Shown: positions 9,220 through 18,951, counted from the first letter of the stretch. The stretch is DNA of 64,000 nt from Halobacteriales archaeon YIM A00010 (GCA_025041175.1 JAKCFJ010000004.1:744001-808000), one strand, 5' to 3'. Notes: a model not told the origin generated them from the letters alone. Made by a program: numbers and translations.

Positions 9220-9241
9220 CTCCGGAGTACTACGTCCGGAG
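9220..9241. repeat. Short inverted repeat after folCP
   Basis: CTCCGGA and TCCGGAG flank an 8-base loop between folCP and pabB, and another TCCGGAG follows at 9262-9268. It may be a termination or processing hairpin; no U-tract follows. Confidence 0.3.
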
Positions 9242-9294
9242 ATCCTTCCTCGACACCTTCGTCCGGAGATTGACGAGGGGGGCGACCGTTACCC

Positions 9295-10774
9295 ATGACC
9301 AATATTCGCGTCGCCACGGATCCGGAGTCGTTTACGAAGGTCGTACGCGGTGCACCGTCGGATGTTCGGGTCCCGGTCGAAGTGCAGGTGGCTGACGTCC
9401 ATCCCTTCTAGGCGTATCGCCGGGCACGCAACGGTCCCGGCGGCTTCCTCTTCGAAACGACCGGCGGCCAGGAGGGATGGGGGTACTTCGGCGTCGATCC
9501 GGTGCGACGGATTCAGGTCGGCCCTGCGGCCGTCACGTTGACCGGCCGCGGCCCGTCGATGGCAGCCATCGTCGGCCTGCTCGCAAGCGAACGGCTGGTA
9601 CGGGGCGACTGCGACGTCCCGTACCCCCGTGGTACATTCGGGTGGCTTTCCTACGATATCGCGCGCGAACTAGAGGACCTTCCGTCGACGACGCGCGACG
9701 AGCGCGGCCTCTCCCGTCTCCAGTTAGGCGTGTTCGACTGTGTGGCCGTGTGGCGCGAACCCCACGACGGAGCCGTCACCCTCCGCGTGACCGCATGTCC
9801 GATCGTCGACGACGACCCGACAGCAGCGTACGAACGCGGTCGCCGGGAAGCCACAGCCCTAGCGAGGGCGGCCACGACCGGGTCCGGTGTCGTCGAGTCT
9901 CCAGTCGACGTGACTGCCACGTTCGAGAGCGAGTGTGGACGTGCTGGCTTCACGGAACGGGTGCAGGCGGTCAAACGTTACGTCCACGACGGCGACACGT
10001 TCCAGGCCAACGTCTCACACCGACTCTCGGCACCTGCGGTCGTCCACCCGGTGGAGGCCTACGCGGCGTTACGGTCTGCCAATCCTGGAGTTCCCCGGCG
10101 TCGACCTCGTGAGCGCGAGCCCCGAGCTCCTTCTGGCGGCGAACGACAACGAACTGTCGACCGAACCGATCGCGGGGACCCGACCACGCGGGGAAACCCG
10201 CACCGCTGACGACCGCCTCGAAGCCGAGTTGCTCTCCGACGAGAAAGAGAGGGCTGAACACGCGATGCTCGTCGACCTGGAGCGCAACGATCTCGGCAAG
10301 GTCTCGACGTTCGGCAGCGTCGATGTGACCGAATACCGGCGCGTCGACCGCTATTCCGAGGTGATACACCTCGTATCGCTGGTCGAGGGGCGGCTTCGTG
10401 AGGACGAAACGCTCGCCGACGCCATCGCGGCCGTCTTCCCCGGCGGGACGATCACGGGTGCACCGAAACCGCGGACCATGGAGATAATCGACGAGGTCGA
10501 GACGACGCGGCGAGGCCCCTACACAGGAAGTATCTGTGTTCTGGGATTCGACGACCGGGCGACGTTGAACATCACCATCAGAACGCTCGTGCGTCACGAC
10601 GATGAGTACCACCTGCGGGTCGGCGCGGGTATCGTCCACGACTCCGAGCCGGAACGCGAGTACGAAGAGACCCTCGATAAGGCCGCCGCGCTGGTTGCTG
10701 CTGCCGACCGGGCGCTGGCCGACCGCGCGTCGTTCGCGGTGGCGGCCGCGGACGGAGCGGGGGGTGCGCAGTGA
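9295..10774 (+). pseudogene. pabB: Aminodeoxychorismate synthase component I (pabB), disrupted
   Basis: The reading MTNIRVATDPESF is typical for the family, but an in-frame TAG interrupts it at 9409-9411 (codon 39, context VADVHPF-stop-AYRRARNG). Translation after the stop continues as a normal chorismate-binding protein until about 10080, where the frame changes: LRSAN is followed in another frame by [17 protein letters not shown], and the residues usually between them are missing. The second part holds [21 protein letters not shown] and [13 protein letters not shown]. Its stop overlaps the pabA start. One nonsense change plus a frame-changing deletion make an active full-length product unlikely, unless either is a sequencing error. 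A functional pabB or trpE elsewhere could substitute. Confidence 0.8.
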
Positions 10775-11436
10775 TACTCGTCGTCGACAACTACGACTCG
10801 TTCGCGTACAACCTCGTCCAGTACGTCGGCCAGGCAGTCGGTGCCGGGTATAGGGTCCCGGGGAACGGTGCCGACATCGTCGTCAGGCGCAACGACGAGA
10901 TTGACGTTGAGAGAATTCATGATCTCGACCCGGACGGCATCGTCGTCTCACCGGGTCCAGGAACGCCCCCCGACGCTGGCGTCTCGGTGGACGTGTTCGC
11001 CCAGCTGTCCTTTCCCACGCTGGGCGTCTGTCTGGGTCACCAGGCGTTGTGCGCTGCACACGGTGTCGCCGTCGGTCACGCGCCGGAGGTGGTCCACGGG
11101 AAGGCCTCGTTGATGACCCACGACGGCCAGGGCATCTACACTGGCCTCCCCGAATCATTCCAGGTCGGTCGCTATCACTCGCTCGCAGTCACGGTCGACC
11201 TCCCTGACTGTCTCGTCGCCACGGCACGGACCGTCGGTGTCCCAGTGGACCCTGTGGAGAAGCCCGACGAACAACCGGGGGAACGTGATGTCCTCATGGG
11301 AGTCCGCCACGTCTCGAAACCACACATTGACGCCCAGTTCCATCCCGAAAGCATTCTCACTGACGTCGGCTACCGACTCGTCGAGAATTTCTGTCACGAC
11401 ATCGCGTCGGGAGCGTCTCAGTCGCCGGTGGCATGA
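10771..11436 (+). CDS. pabA: Aminodeoxychorismate/anthranilate synthase component II, glutamine amidotransferase
   Basis: 221 residues of class I glutamine amidotransferase. It begins [18 protein letters not shown] from a GTG that overlaps the pabB stop (GTGA). The triad is visible: the nucleophilic Cys in GVCLGHQ, and His and Glu in QFHPES. It releases ammonia from glutamine for the PabB partner in the pABA branch of folate synthesis. TrpG is the close alternative; the position between folCP and folD favours PabA. It is intact although its partner is broken. A linker of about 20 residues ([13 protein letters not shown]) before the last strand is unusual in length. No pabC is seen. Confidence 0.85.
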   Translation: MILVVDNYDSFAYNLVQYVGQAVGAGYRVPGNGADIVVRRNDEIDVERIHDLDPDGIVVSPGPGTPPDAGVSVDVFAQLSFPTLGVCLGHQALCAAHGVAVGHAPEVVHGKASLMTHDGQGIYTGLPESFQVGRYHSLAVTVDLPDCLVATARTVGVPVDPVEKPDEQPGERDVLMGVRHVSKPHIDAQFHPESILTDVGYRLVENFCHDIASGASQSPVA

Positions 11437-11596
11437 CCGCGGAAACGCGGCATCCGACGACTACGAACTAGCCGCAATGACTGCGTGAACCAAAGCATAT
11501 TTGATCTGTGGCGTGGACGATTCAGGTACGAGAGGGCTGGACACATCTGCAGTCACGACTGCCTCTCGACCGGATCCAATCAGGTGGTAGCACGAA

Positions 11597-12517
11597 ATGA
11601 CACATGTTATCGACGGTAACGCGGTTGGCGACCGCATCACGGACGAACTGGCCGAGAGTATCGAGAAACTCGAGGCGAACGGTGTGACGCCCGGTCTCGC
11701 GACGGTGCTGATGAGCGACGACGGGGCCAGCGAGACGTACGTCTCGATGAAGCAACGGGCCTGTGAAGAGATCGGGATCGAGGGATCTCACTACGACATC
11801 AACCCAAACGTACCGGAAGAGGTGCTGATCGACTGCATCGACGAATTGAACGAGGATCCATCGGTTCACGGAATCCTCGTCCAGATGCCTGTACCCGACC
11901 ACATCGACTCGCAAGCGGTCCTCAAGCGCATCGATCCGATGAAAGACATCGACGGCTTCCACCCGGAGAACGTCGGCCGCCTCGTCGCCGGAGATCCACG
12001 GTTCGTCCCGTGTACCCCACACGGTGTCCAGAAGCTACTGGCGGCGACGGACGTCGACCCCGAAGGGAAGGATGTCGTGATCGTCGGTCGGTCGAACATC
12101 GTCGGCAAGCCCCTGGCGAACCTCCTTATGCAGAAATCCGACGGCGGCAATGCAACCGTCACCGTTTGTCACTCCCGCACCGACGACCTGGGTGCCAAGA
12201 CTCGACGGGCTGACATCGTCGTTGCTGCGGCCGGGGTTCCGGAACTCGTCGACGGCGATATGATCTTGGACGGGACGACCGTCATCGACGTCGGCGTAAA
12301 CCGTGTCGACGCGGACAACGAGAAAGGCTACGAACTGGTCGGCGATGTGGATTTCGAGAGCGCGAAGGAGAACGCCAGCGCCATCACTCCTGTCCCCGGT
12401 GGCATCGGCCCCATGACGATCACGATGCTCCTGTACAACACGGTGAAGGCCGCGAGTCTCCAGGCGGACATCCCGGTCGAACTCCCGGACGGAACGTCGT
12501 CATACCGGCTGGAGTGA
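11597..12517 (+). CDS. folD: Methylene-THF dehydrogenase / methenyl-THF cyclohydrolase
   Basis: 306 residues, full length. Characteristic segments are the active-site YVSMKQRACEEIGI with the catalytic Lys, GILVQMPVPDHID, the cofactor-binding VIVGRSNIVGKPLANLL and the C-terminal TPVPGGIGPMTITMLL. It oxidises methylene-THF to methenyl- and formyl-THF with NAD(P). Together with metF at the left edge it would complete the oxidation of methyl groups taken by the LigM homologues up to formyl-THF. It has a 160-base gap from pabA with a possible TATA box near 11492-11500. The step from formyl-THF to formate is not encoded in the window. Confidence 0.93.
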   Translation: MTHVIDGNAVGDRITDELAESIEKLEANGVTPGLATVLMSDDGASETYVSMKQRACEEIGIEGSHYDINPNVPEEVLIDCIDELNEDPSVHGILVQMPVPDHIDSQAVLKRIDPMKDIDGFHPENVGRLVAGDPRFVPCTPHGVQKLLAATDVDPEGKDVVIVGRSNIVGKPLANLLMQKSDGGNATVTVCHSRTDDLGAKTRRADIVVAAAGVPELVDGDMILDGTTVIDVGVNRVDADNEKGYELVGDVDFESAKENASAITPVPGGIGPMTITMLLYNTVKAASLQADIPVELPDGTSSYRLE

Positions 12518-12519
12518 AC

Positions 12520-13299
12520 TCAGGCCCACCTGAGTAGCCGCCGTCTAATCTTCCGAAGGGTCCCATCGAGGACGAATCCGATGAGCATGATCGCGATGAG
12601 GGTGGCGTACGTTTGGGTCGAGGTGAACGACCGGACGCCCTGGATCTCCAGGTGGCCGAGTCCGCCCCCACCCGCGACCATCTCGAAGACGAATGTGATG
12701 ATGAGCGAGAGCGGCAACGCGATCTGAATCCCCGTTAGAACTCCCGGAGCGGCATCCGGCACGACCACTTTCCAGACGAGATTCCGCTTGGGAGTGCCCA
12801 TCATCCGGGCCGACCAGATCAGGTTCTGGTTGACCGCTCGGGCACTGTTGCGCGCATTGATCGCTATCGGCCAGAACGTGCCCACACCCACCAGGATGAT
12901 CTTCGAGACGTCACCGATGCCGAACCACAGCATGAACACCGGGATGAGCGAGATGATAGGAACGGGATAGCCGATGGTGATGATCGGGTCGAAGAACCAC
13001 CCCACGAACCGGTTCCGGGCGATGAGGATCCCGATCGGCACGCCGAGCACCGTCGCGATGAGCAGTCCGAGGAAGGCGCGCTTCAACGTGAGAAGCGAGG
13101 CCTGAATCATCTCCCCGCTCACTGTCAGTTCGTACCCCTCGATCAACACGTCTGAGAGCGGCGGCAGGAAGTAGTAGTGAATCAAGCCTGCCTGTGTGAT
13201 TAGTTCCCACAGTGCGATGAGGAGGATGAGCGAGTAGATCGACTTGGCGCCTTCCACCACGTCGTGTCGGCTGATCCGGGCGATGTTGGTTACGTCCAC
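12520..13299 (-). CDS. ABC importer permease (SsuC/TauC type), second
   Basis: 259 residues from GTG 13299, which overlaps the end of the preceding permease by 10 bases. It has about six hydrophobic segments and the inner-membrane permease EAA-like loop near KVVVPDAAPGVLTGIQIALPLS. It forms the membrane channel of an importer with the products at 13290-14081 and 14085-14864. An open frame continues upstream to 14007 but is arginine-rich shadow of the other permease. Having two distinct permeases suggests a heterodimeric channel. The 3' end meets folD tail-to-tail with two bases between. Confidence 0.85.
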   Translation of the reverse strand: MDVTNIARISRHDVVEGAKSIYSLILLIALWELITQAGLIHYYFLPPLSDVLIEGYELTVSGEMIQASLLTLKRAFLGLLIATVLGVPIGILIARNRFVGWFFDPIITIGYPVPIISLIPVFMLWFGIGDVSKIILVGVGTFWPIAINARNSARAVNQNLIWSARMMGTPKRNLVWKVVVPDAAPGVLTGIQIALPLSLIITFVFEMVAGGGGLGHLEIQGVRSFTSTQTYATLIAIMLIGFVLDGTLRKIRRRLLRWA

Positions 13300-14081
13300 A
13301 CCAGAACCCTCCGTTCGATCCGTTCGAACCCACGGACGCCGACGTAGGCAGCCAGCGAGATGACCACGATGACGGCCAACATCGACTCGTAGATGCCGAG
13401 TTGTCCGTAGGATAGGATCCGATACCCGATCCCTCGGTTCGCGGCGATCAGTTCCGCGCTCACGAGCGCCACGAACGCGATGGGCACGGCCTGCCGGATG
13501 CCGGTTATTATTTCCGGGATCGCTGCCGGGACGACGACCCTCCTGAACATATCCCTGTCGGAGGTGCCCATCATCTTCGCCGACCAGACCAGGTTCTGAT
13601 CGACCGATTCGGCGGCGTTGTAACTGTTCAGGACGATCGGAAGAAGACACGCCAGAAAGACGACGAGGATCGCCGTTCCCGACCCACTGCCAAGCCAGAG
13701 CACGGCCAGCGGCACGAGCGCGGTCTTCGGAAGGGGGTAGATAAGTGACATGAACACGCCGAAGAAGTCCTCGATTGGATCGACCCGAGCCATCGTGACG
13801 CCGAGCACGACGCCGACGCCGATGGCGAGACTGAGTCCCCAGATGATCCGCCATAGCGACACTAGCAGGTCGCCGACGATCTGTCCGCTGACGACGAGGT
13901 CCACGGCGATGATCAACACGTCCAACGGCGGCGGCAGGACCGTCTCGACGACGACCCAACCGCTCGCGAGTTCCCAGAGCCCCGTCACGATGAGGAGCGG
14001 AAGCCAACGGACGACGACGTCACCGACGTGTCGAACGCCAGTCGAAACGATTCCGGCCTTTTCGCTGTGTAAGTACGACAT
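13290..14081 (-). CDS. ABC importer permease (SsuC/TauC type), first
   Basis: 263 residues, about six membrane segments, EAA-like loop FRRVVVPAAIPEIITGIRQAVP. It lies four bases after the ATPase and overlaps the second permease, so these genes form one operon with the binding protein. Shared short motifs with the second permease (NLVWSAKMMGT versus NLIWSARMMGT) show they are duplicates that have diverged. Family members import sulfonates, nitrate, thiamine precursors or aromatic acids; the substrate here is unknown. Confidence 0.85.
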   Translation of the reverse strand: MSYLHSEKAGIVSTGVRHVGDVVVRWLPLLIVTGLWELASGWVVVETVLPPPLDVLIIAVDLVVSGQIVGDLLVSLWRIIWGLSLAIGVGVVLGVTMARVDPIEDFFGVFMSLIYPLPKTALVPLAVLWLGSGSGTAILVVFLACLLPIVLNSYNAAESVDQNLVWSAKMMGTSDRDMFRRVVVPAAIPEIITGIRQAVPIAFVALVSAELIAANRGIGYRILSYGQLGIYESMLAVIVVISLAAYVGVRGFERIERRVLVWT

Positions 14082-14084
14082 TGA

Positions 14085-14864
14085 TCAGACGGTGTGTTTG
14101 GTTTCCTCGCGGAGCGACCGCCACACCTCGTTCTTCGTCTCCGTAAACTCCTCCGAGGTGATGATCGCTTCCCGGTCCTGCGTTCGATCGAGGTCGATAT
14201 CGATTACCTGCTTTCTCGTTCCCGGGTGTCGGGTCATGATGAGCACCCGCTCGGAGAGATACACCGCCTCTTCGACGTCGTGGGTGATGAAAACGACAGT
14301 CTTTCCGAGTTCCCGCCAGATGTCGAGGAGGTTGTCCTGTAACGCTTCCCGAAGCGGTTGGTCGAGCGCGCCGAACGGTTCGTCCATCAGGAGGATCTTC
14401 GGATCGTACGCGAGCGTTCTCGCAAGACCGACTCGCTGTTTCATTCCTCCCGATAGTTCCTTGGGGTAGGTGTCCTCGAAGCCATCTAGCCCCATCGTGT
14501 CGATGAAGTGCTGGGCCGTCTCGCGGCGTTCGTCTTTCGGGACGCCGTTCTCTGCCAATCCGTAGGTGACGTTACCCATTACCGTCTTCCAGGGAAACAG
14601 CGCGTAGTCCTGGAAGACGACCCCACGGTCCGTTCCTGGACCCTCCACGGCGTGGTCGTTGACCGTTATCATGCCGCTCGTGACGTCTAGGAACCCGGCG
14701 ATCAGGTACAAGAGCGTACTTTTCCCACATCCACTCGGACCGACGACGGAGAAGAACTCCCCGTCGCCGACTTCGAACGAGAGGTCTTCGATCGCCGTCG
14801 TCGGTGTTCTTTCTGATCGATATACTTTCTCGACATTTGATGCGATGACGCGTCCTTCGTTCAT
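14085..14864 (-). CDS. ABC importer ATPase (SsuB/TauB/NrtD type)
   Basis: 259 residues. Walker A GPSGCGKST lies at about 44-52, the Q-loop in VVFQDYALFPWKTV, the signature LSGGMKQR, Walker B ILLMDEPFGALD, and the switch histidine in FITHD. It energises import through the two permeases encoded immediately downstream. It sits 54 bases after the binding-protein gene in a four-gene minus-strand operon. Confidence 0.92.
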   Translation of the reverse strand: MNEGRVIASNVEKVYRSERTPTTAIEDLSFEVGDGEFFSVVGPSGCGKSTLLYLIAGFLDVTSGMITVNDHAVEGPGTDRGVVFQDYALFPWKTVMGNVTYGLAENGVPKDERRETAQHFIDTMGLDGFEDTYPKELSGGMKQRVGLARTLAYDPKILLMDEPFGALDQPLREALQDNLLDIWRELGKTVVFITHDVEEAVYLSERVLIMTRHPGTRKQVIDIDLDRTQDREAIITSEEFTETKNEVWRSLREETKHTV

Positions 14865-14918
14865 ATGTTCAAGAACCTGTTGTGAAATTTTTGAGCCCGT
14901 ACCCGAATCGGGTGCTGT

Positions 14919-15932
14919 TCAGGGGAGATACTCGTTCGTCGCATGGTTGTTCACGTCGAAGGTGTCGTCGATGAATCCGAGCGACTGCATCTCGTCCACG
15001 ACGAACTGGAGACGATCTATGTCCGTGTTCACCTCCCGGTGATAGTCCTGGTCGGTGAAGTAGTACGACGAGATCGACTGTTCCGGCAGTTCGAACTGTT
15101 CCGCTGCCTGGGTTGCGACCTGCTCGCGGTTGTTCTGGATGTAGTCCATTAGGCTCGCGTAGTCGTCCGCCCACGCGTCTATCGCCTCGGATTTGTTTTC
15201 GAGCGAGTCCTTCCGGGCGACCACGTAGGCGAACGGATACTCCTCCTGCCAGAGGTCGTGGGTGTTGTACACCTCAGTGAACCCCTCGTTCCTCGCGTCA
15301 ACGGCGAAGAGAGCGGGATAGACGCCAGCGTCTATCGTGCCGTCGTTGATCGAGGCCGTGAACGTCGGGAAGTCAGTTTCGACGAACTGGACATCGTTTT
15401 CCGGGTCGAGACCGGCCTCTTCGAGCGCTTTGACGTAGATGGAGTGGATGCCGGTTCCGAGCGCGTTGACGCCCAGTTTCCTGCCCTCAAGGTCGGCTGG
15501 CTCCGTGATTTCCGAGTCGGGCCCAGAAAAGACCGTCACGGCGTACTGCTCGGGGTGAGCATCCCAGAAGTCGGTGCCGATGATCGAGATACCGCCTGGG
15601 ACGGCGTCCTGGTTGATGGTTGAGGAGTAGCTGACGGTCGTCGCCACGGCGAGGTCGGCATCACCGGTCGCCATCGCGTTGATCGAGTCGGGAGTGCTCG
15701 AGTCGTGGACGACTTCGAGTTCGTAGGCCTCCCCGCGGTGTTCCAACTGCTCTTGAATCTCGTCGATGCTCAACAGCGACGCGGCGTTCTCTATCGGAAC
15801 GACATAGTGAAAGTTCAGCACCGACGGATCATCATCGCCCAGTATCCCGGTGCAACCGGAGAGCGCCGAGAGTCCGACCGTCCCGGCAACACCTGCTGAC
15901 CTGATAAACTGACGCCTGTTATATCGTGCCAT
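14919..15932 (-). CDS. Tat-exported lipoprotein binding protein, NMT1/SsuA-like
   Basis: 337 residues from ATG 15932. The N-terminus MARYNRRQFIRSAG is a twin-arginine signal and LSALSGC is the lipobox, so the protein is exported folded and anchored by the Cys. The mature part has the two-lobed binding fold of the SsuA/NMT1 group: MATGDADLAVATTVS, DLEGRKLGVNALGTG and DGTIDAGVYPALFAV are typical. It delivers the ligand to the permeases encoded downstream. A TATA-like TTTATT lies about 35-45 bases upstream. The location beside the THF module suggests a methylated or aromatic acid, but nothing in the sequence proves it. Confidence 0.85.
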   Translation of the reverse strand: MARYNRRQFIRSAGVAGTVGLSALSGCTGILGDDDPSVLNFHYVVPIENAASLLSIDEIQEQLEHRGEAYELEVVHDSSTPDSINAMATGDADLAVATTVSYSSTINQDAVPGGISIIGTDFWDAHPEQYAVTVFSGPDSEITEPADLEGRKLGVNALGTGIHSIYVKALEEAGLDPENDVQFVETDFPTFTASINDGTIDAGVYPALFAVDARNEGFTEVYNTHDLWQEEYPFAYVVARKDSLENKSEAIDAWADDYASLMDYIQNNREQVATQAAEQFELPEQSISSYYFTDQDYHREVNTDIDRLQFVVDEMQSLGFIDDTFDVNNHATNEYLP

Positions 15933-16168
15933 GGCTGACCATTGCTCATACAGCCAAAATCGACCCAATAGAATAAACGTTAGGGTTTTACGTCTCGAAT
16001 GATGATCGAACCTTCTCGATGCTCGCGTCCCCGTCGAACCGCGAACCAGCGGATCCCGTATGCCGTTCCGGTACTGATCGACACTACCTTGACCCGCAGA
16101 TTTATAACCCTTTGCCAGGAATTTATTTCCGACAACATCGTGTACGACGCACACGGGATGGTTTATCT

Positions 16169-17671
16169 ATGGAAGACACTATCGAATTCGAACTTCCCGA
16201 CGTCGGCGAAGGTGTCGCCGAGGGAGAAATCGTCGCCTGGCACGTCGAGAGCGGGGAACACGTATCGGAGAACCAGACGGTCGTCGAGGTGGAAACCGAC
16301 AAAGCCGTTGTCGACATTCCGTCGCCGGTCGACGGAGCGGTTCGTTCGAGACTCGCCGAGGAGGGCGAACAGGTACCCGTCGGTGAGACGATAATTACGT
16401 TCGAGCGCGACGGGCCCGAGACGTCTGCCGACGCCGGTGATTCGGAGACAGGAACCCGGGAGAGTGCCGACGACGGTACGGTTGCTCCGTCTATTGACGG
16501 CGTAGCGACGGACAGGACGGAAGCCTGTTCCCAGAACGGCCGCGTGTTCGCGCGTCCGAGCGTGAGACGCCTCGCAAGGAAGACAGGTGTCGATCTCGCA
16601 GCGGTATCCGAGACCAGCGGACTGCAGGTGACACGACGAGACGTCCTTGCAGCGGCGTCCGACGGTGTGGCCACGGCCGAGCACACGTCCGTGGACGCTG
16701 TCGAAGAGACGGATCACGGCGTAGACGTGGACCGTTCGGCGTCGTCCGGCAACACCGCTGCGGAGGAGTCCCCAGCCGACCGGGATCGCACGCTTGCGAT
16801 GCCGGCGACTCGGAAACGCGCCCGTGAACTCGGCGTGCCACTCGACGACGTATCAACGGACGAAACATGCGACGGCCACGCGTTCGTCGGGCCAGAGGCC
16901 CTCGAATCGTTCGTCGCGGCGCGGAAACACGAACGCGCCGAACGAGACCAGCACGCGGAACCGGTGTCGGATCGACCGGAGCGGCGGATTCCCTACACCG
17001 GCGTCCGTCGGACTATCGGGGAGCGGATGGAGCAGTCGATGTACACCGCGCCGCAGGTCTCCCACCACGACACCGTCGACGCATCCGAACTCGTCGAGAC
17101 CCGCCAGCAACTCGAACCCGAGGCGGCAGACCAGGGCGTCGATCTCACGTACCTTCCGTTCGTGATGAAAGCCTGCGTCGCGGCGCTGGAGGCGTATCCA
17201 GTTCTCAACGCGGAACTCGACGAGGATAACGGCGAGATAATCGAGAAACGCTACTACAACCTCGGCGTGGCGACCGACACGGACGCCGGACTGATGGTGC
17301 CAGTCGTCGAGGACGTAGACCGGAAGAACCTCCTCGAAATAGCGAGTGATGTACAGAGTGTGGTCGAGCGCGCCCGCGATCGATCGATCAGTCGTACGGA
17401 GATGGAGAATGGCACGTTCACGGTGACGAACATCGGCGCGATCGGCGGGCAGTTCGGCACGCCGATTCTCAACTACCCCGAGGTGGGCATCCTCGCGCTC
17501 GGTGCGCTAGCAGAGCGTCCGCGTGTGGTCGACGGCGAGGTGGTTCCCAGACCCGTGCTTCCCATCTCCTTGACCTCGGACCACCGCGTCGTCGACGGCA
17601 GTGACGCGGCCCGCTTCACGAACGAGTTGAAGCGATACCTGGAGAACCCATCTCTCCTCTTGCTGGAGTGA
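16169..17671 (+). CDS. 2-oxoacid dehydrogenase E2 (dihydrolipoyl acyltransferase)
   Basis: 500 residues. A single lipoyl domain has the swinging-arm lysine in ETDKAV (Lys45). Two peripheral-subunit-binding-like segments follow, at about 127-162 (ARPSVRRLARKTGVDL) and 208-250 (AMPATRKRARELGVPL), then the acyltransferase core ending in the DHRVVDG catalytic motif. It transfers the acyl group from E1 to CoA. The start ATG 16169 gives the conserved FELPDVGEG; upstream in-frame residues are non-family. It is followed by E1-alpha and E1-beta; no E3 gene lies in the window. Substrate is likely a branched-chain or other 2-oxoacid, unproven. Confidence 0.9.
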   Translation: MEDTIEFELPDVGEGVAEGEIVAWHVESGEHVSENQTVVEVETDKAVVDIPSPVDGAVRSRLAEEGEQVPVGETIITFERDGPETSADAGDSETGTRESADDGTVAPSIDGVATDRTEACSQNGRVFARPSVRRLARKTGVDLAAVSETSGLQVTRRDVLAAASDGVATAEHTSVDAVEETDHGVDVDRSASSGNTAAEESPADRDRTLAMPATRKRARELGVPLDDVSTDETCDGHAFVGPEALESFVAARKHERAERDQHAEPVSDRPERRIPYTGVRRTIGERMEQSMYTAPQVSHHDTVDASELVETRQQLEPEAADQGVDLTYLPFVMKACVAALEAYPVLNAELDEDNGEIIEKRYYNLGVATDTDAGLMVPVVEDVDRKNLLEIASDVQSVVERARDRSISRTEMENGTFTVTNIGAIGGQFGTPILNYPEVGILALGALAERPRVVDGEVVPRPVLPISLTSDHRVVDGSDAARFTNELKRYLENPSLLLLE

Positions 17672-17754
17672 CGGTTGTCACAGCGAATACGGGGACGACG
17701 CGGGCAGAGTCGTTCACAGTGCGGGCCTCGGCAGAGACGAACCGCGCAGCGTTA

Positions 17755-17764
17755 TGTTTATACG
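17755..17764 (+). promoter_or_regulatory. TATA-like box for E1-alpha
   Basis: TGTTTATACG about 33-42 bases before ATG 17797, suggesting that E1 has its own promoter inside the E2-E1 cluster. Confidence 0.35.
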
Positions 17765-17796
17765 CTCGCCGACTAGTCTCATGGTACGAGATCGCC

Positions 17797-18945
17797 ATGT
17801 CAAATAACCTGTCACGGCAGGCGTTGGACCTCGACGCACCCTGGATTTCACAGGATACTCTCTCCGTCGAGCCCCACCAGATCGTAGCGCCGGATGGATC
17901 GTACGACCCGGACGACGTACCCGACCTTACCGAGGAGGCGTTTCTCGACCTCTACCGGTGGATGCTCTTCGAGAAGCGGTACGCCGAGCGGATGGTGAAA
18001 CTGCAGCGACGAGGTGAACTGGGCACGTTTGGCTCCAGCCGCGGTCACGAAGCCAGCATCGTCGGTAGCGGGTATCCCCTCCAGGACTCCGACTGGCTCT
18101 TGGGGATGGGCCGGGAGACGATGGCGATGTTACAGCAGGGCGTCTCCCTCCGCGACATGATCCTGTTCTGGCGCGGCGTCGACGATGCACAGCAGTTCCT
18201 TGCCCAGGAGAACTGCATGATCGGCATCTCGGTCGGTGGCTACCTCCCGCTCGTCACCGGCATCGGATGGGGAATGAAACGGATGGACGCGGACGCGGTC
18301 GTGACCGCCCACTTCGGCGATGGTGCCACGAGTACGGGCGCGTCACACGAGGCGATCAACTTCGCGGGCGTCCTCGACATCCCGGCTATCTTCTACTGTC
18401 AGAACAACCAGTGGGCCATCTCGACGCCCTTCGAGAAGCAGACGAACGCCAACTCGATCGCCCAGCGCGCCATCGGCTACGGCGTCGACGGCGTTCGCGT
18501 GGACGGCAACGACGTGCTCGCCGTCCACGCGGCGATGACCGAAGCGCGCGAACTCGCAAGCCAGGGCAATCCGGTGATCGTCGAGGGGCTTACCTATCGA
18601 CGCGGCGGTCACTCGACGAACGACGACCCGTCCCGGTACCGCGACGACGAGGAGCGGGAGACGTGGATCGACCGCGATCCGATCGAACGGTACGAACGAT
18701 TCCTCCAGTCCGAAGGGCTCTGGGATCGGGTCGACAGAGAGACACTGCTCGAAGGGATTGACGAGGAGTTCGACGCGGCCCACGAGGCCGCCGACGCCTA
18801 CGGTCCGCGAGACGTCGAGGAGATATTCGTTCACCTCTACGACGAGATGCCGCCCGCGCTGGAGGCGCAGATGGCGTCGTTCGGGGAGTTCTTGGAGACC
18901 TATCCGGAGATGGACGAGCATGTGGACCGGCGACCCAAGGGGTGA
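17797..18945 (+). CDS. 2-oxoacid dehydrogenase E1 component, alpha subunit
   Basis: 382 residues. The thiamine diphosphate motif GDGATSTGASHEAINFAG leading to YCQNNQWAIS is at about 173-205, and the phosphorylation-loop-like region YRRGGHSTNDDPSRYR follows. It decarboxylates a 2-oxoacid with the beta subunit and hands the acyl group to the E2 lipoyl arm. ATG 17797 gives MSNNLSRQALDLD; upstream in-frame sequence back to 17668 is non-conserved. The motifs are closer to the branched-chain type E1-alpha than to pyruvate-specific enzymes, so branched-chain 2-oxoacids are the best guess. Confidence 0.9.
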   Translation: MSNNLSRQALDLDAPWISQDTLSVEPHQIVAPDGSYDPDDVPDLTEEAFLDLYRWMLFEKRYAERMVKLQRRGELGTFGSSRGHEASIVGSGYPLQDSDWLLGMGRETMAMLQQGVSLRDMILFWRGVDDAQQFLAQENCMIGISVGGYLPLVTGIGWGMKRMDADAVVTAHFGDGATSTGASHEAINFAGVLDIPAIFYCQNNQWAISTPFEKQTNANSIAQRAIGYGVDGVRVDGNDVLAVHAAMTEARELASQGNPVIVEGLTYRRGGHSTNDDPSRYRDDEERETWIDRDPIERYERFLQSEGLWDRVDRETLLEGIDEEFDAAHEAADAYGPRDVEEIFVHLYDEMPPALEAQMASFGEFLETYPEMDEHVDRRPKG

Positions 18946-18951
18946 TATCAC

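Noticed and set aside
9409-9411. TAG in pabB read as pyrrolysine
   Set aside because: No pyrrolysine genes are visible, haloarchaea are not known to decode TAG this way, the position is not catalytic, and the same gene carries a second frame-breaking lesion.
12520-14007. Single 495-residue minus-strand protein
   Set aside because: The N-terminal 240 residues are an arginine-rich shadow of the overlapping permease; the permease itself starts at GTG 13299.
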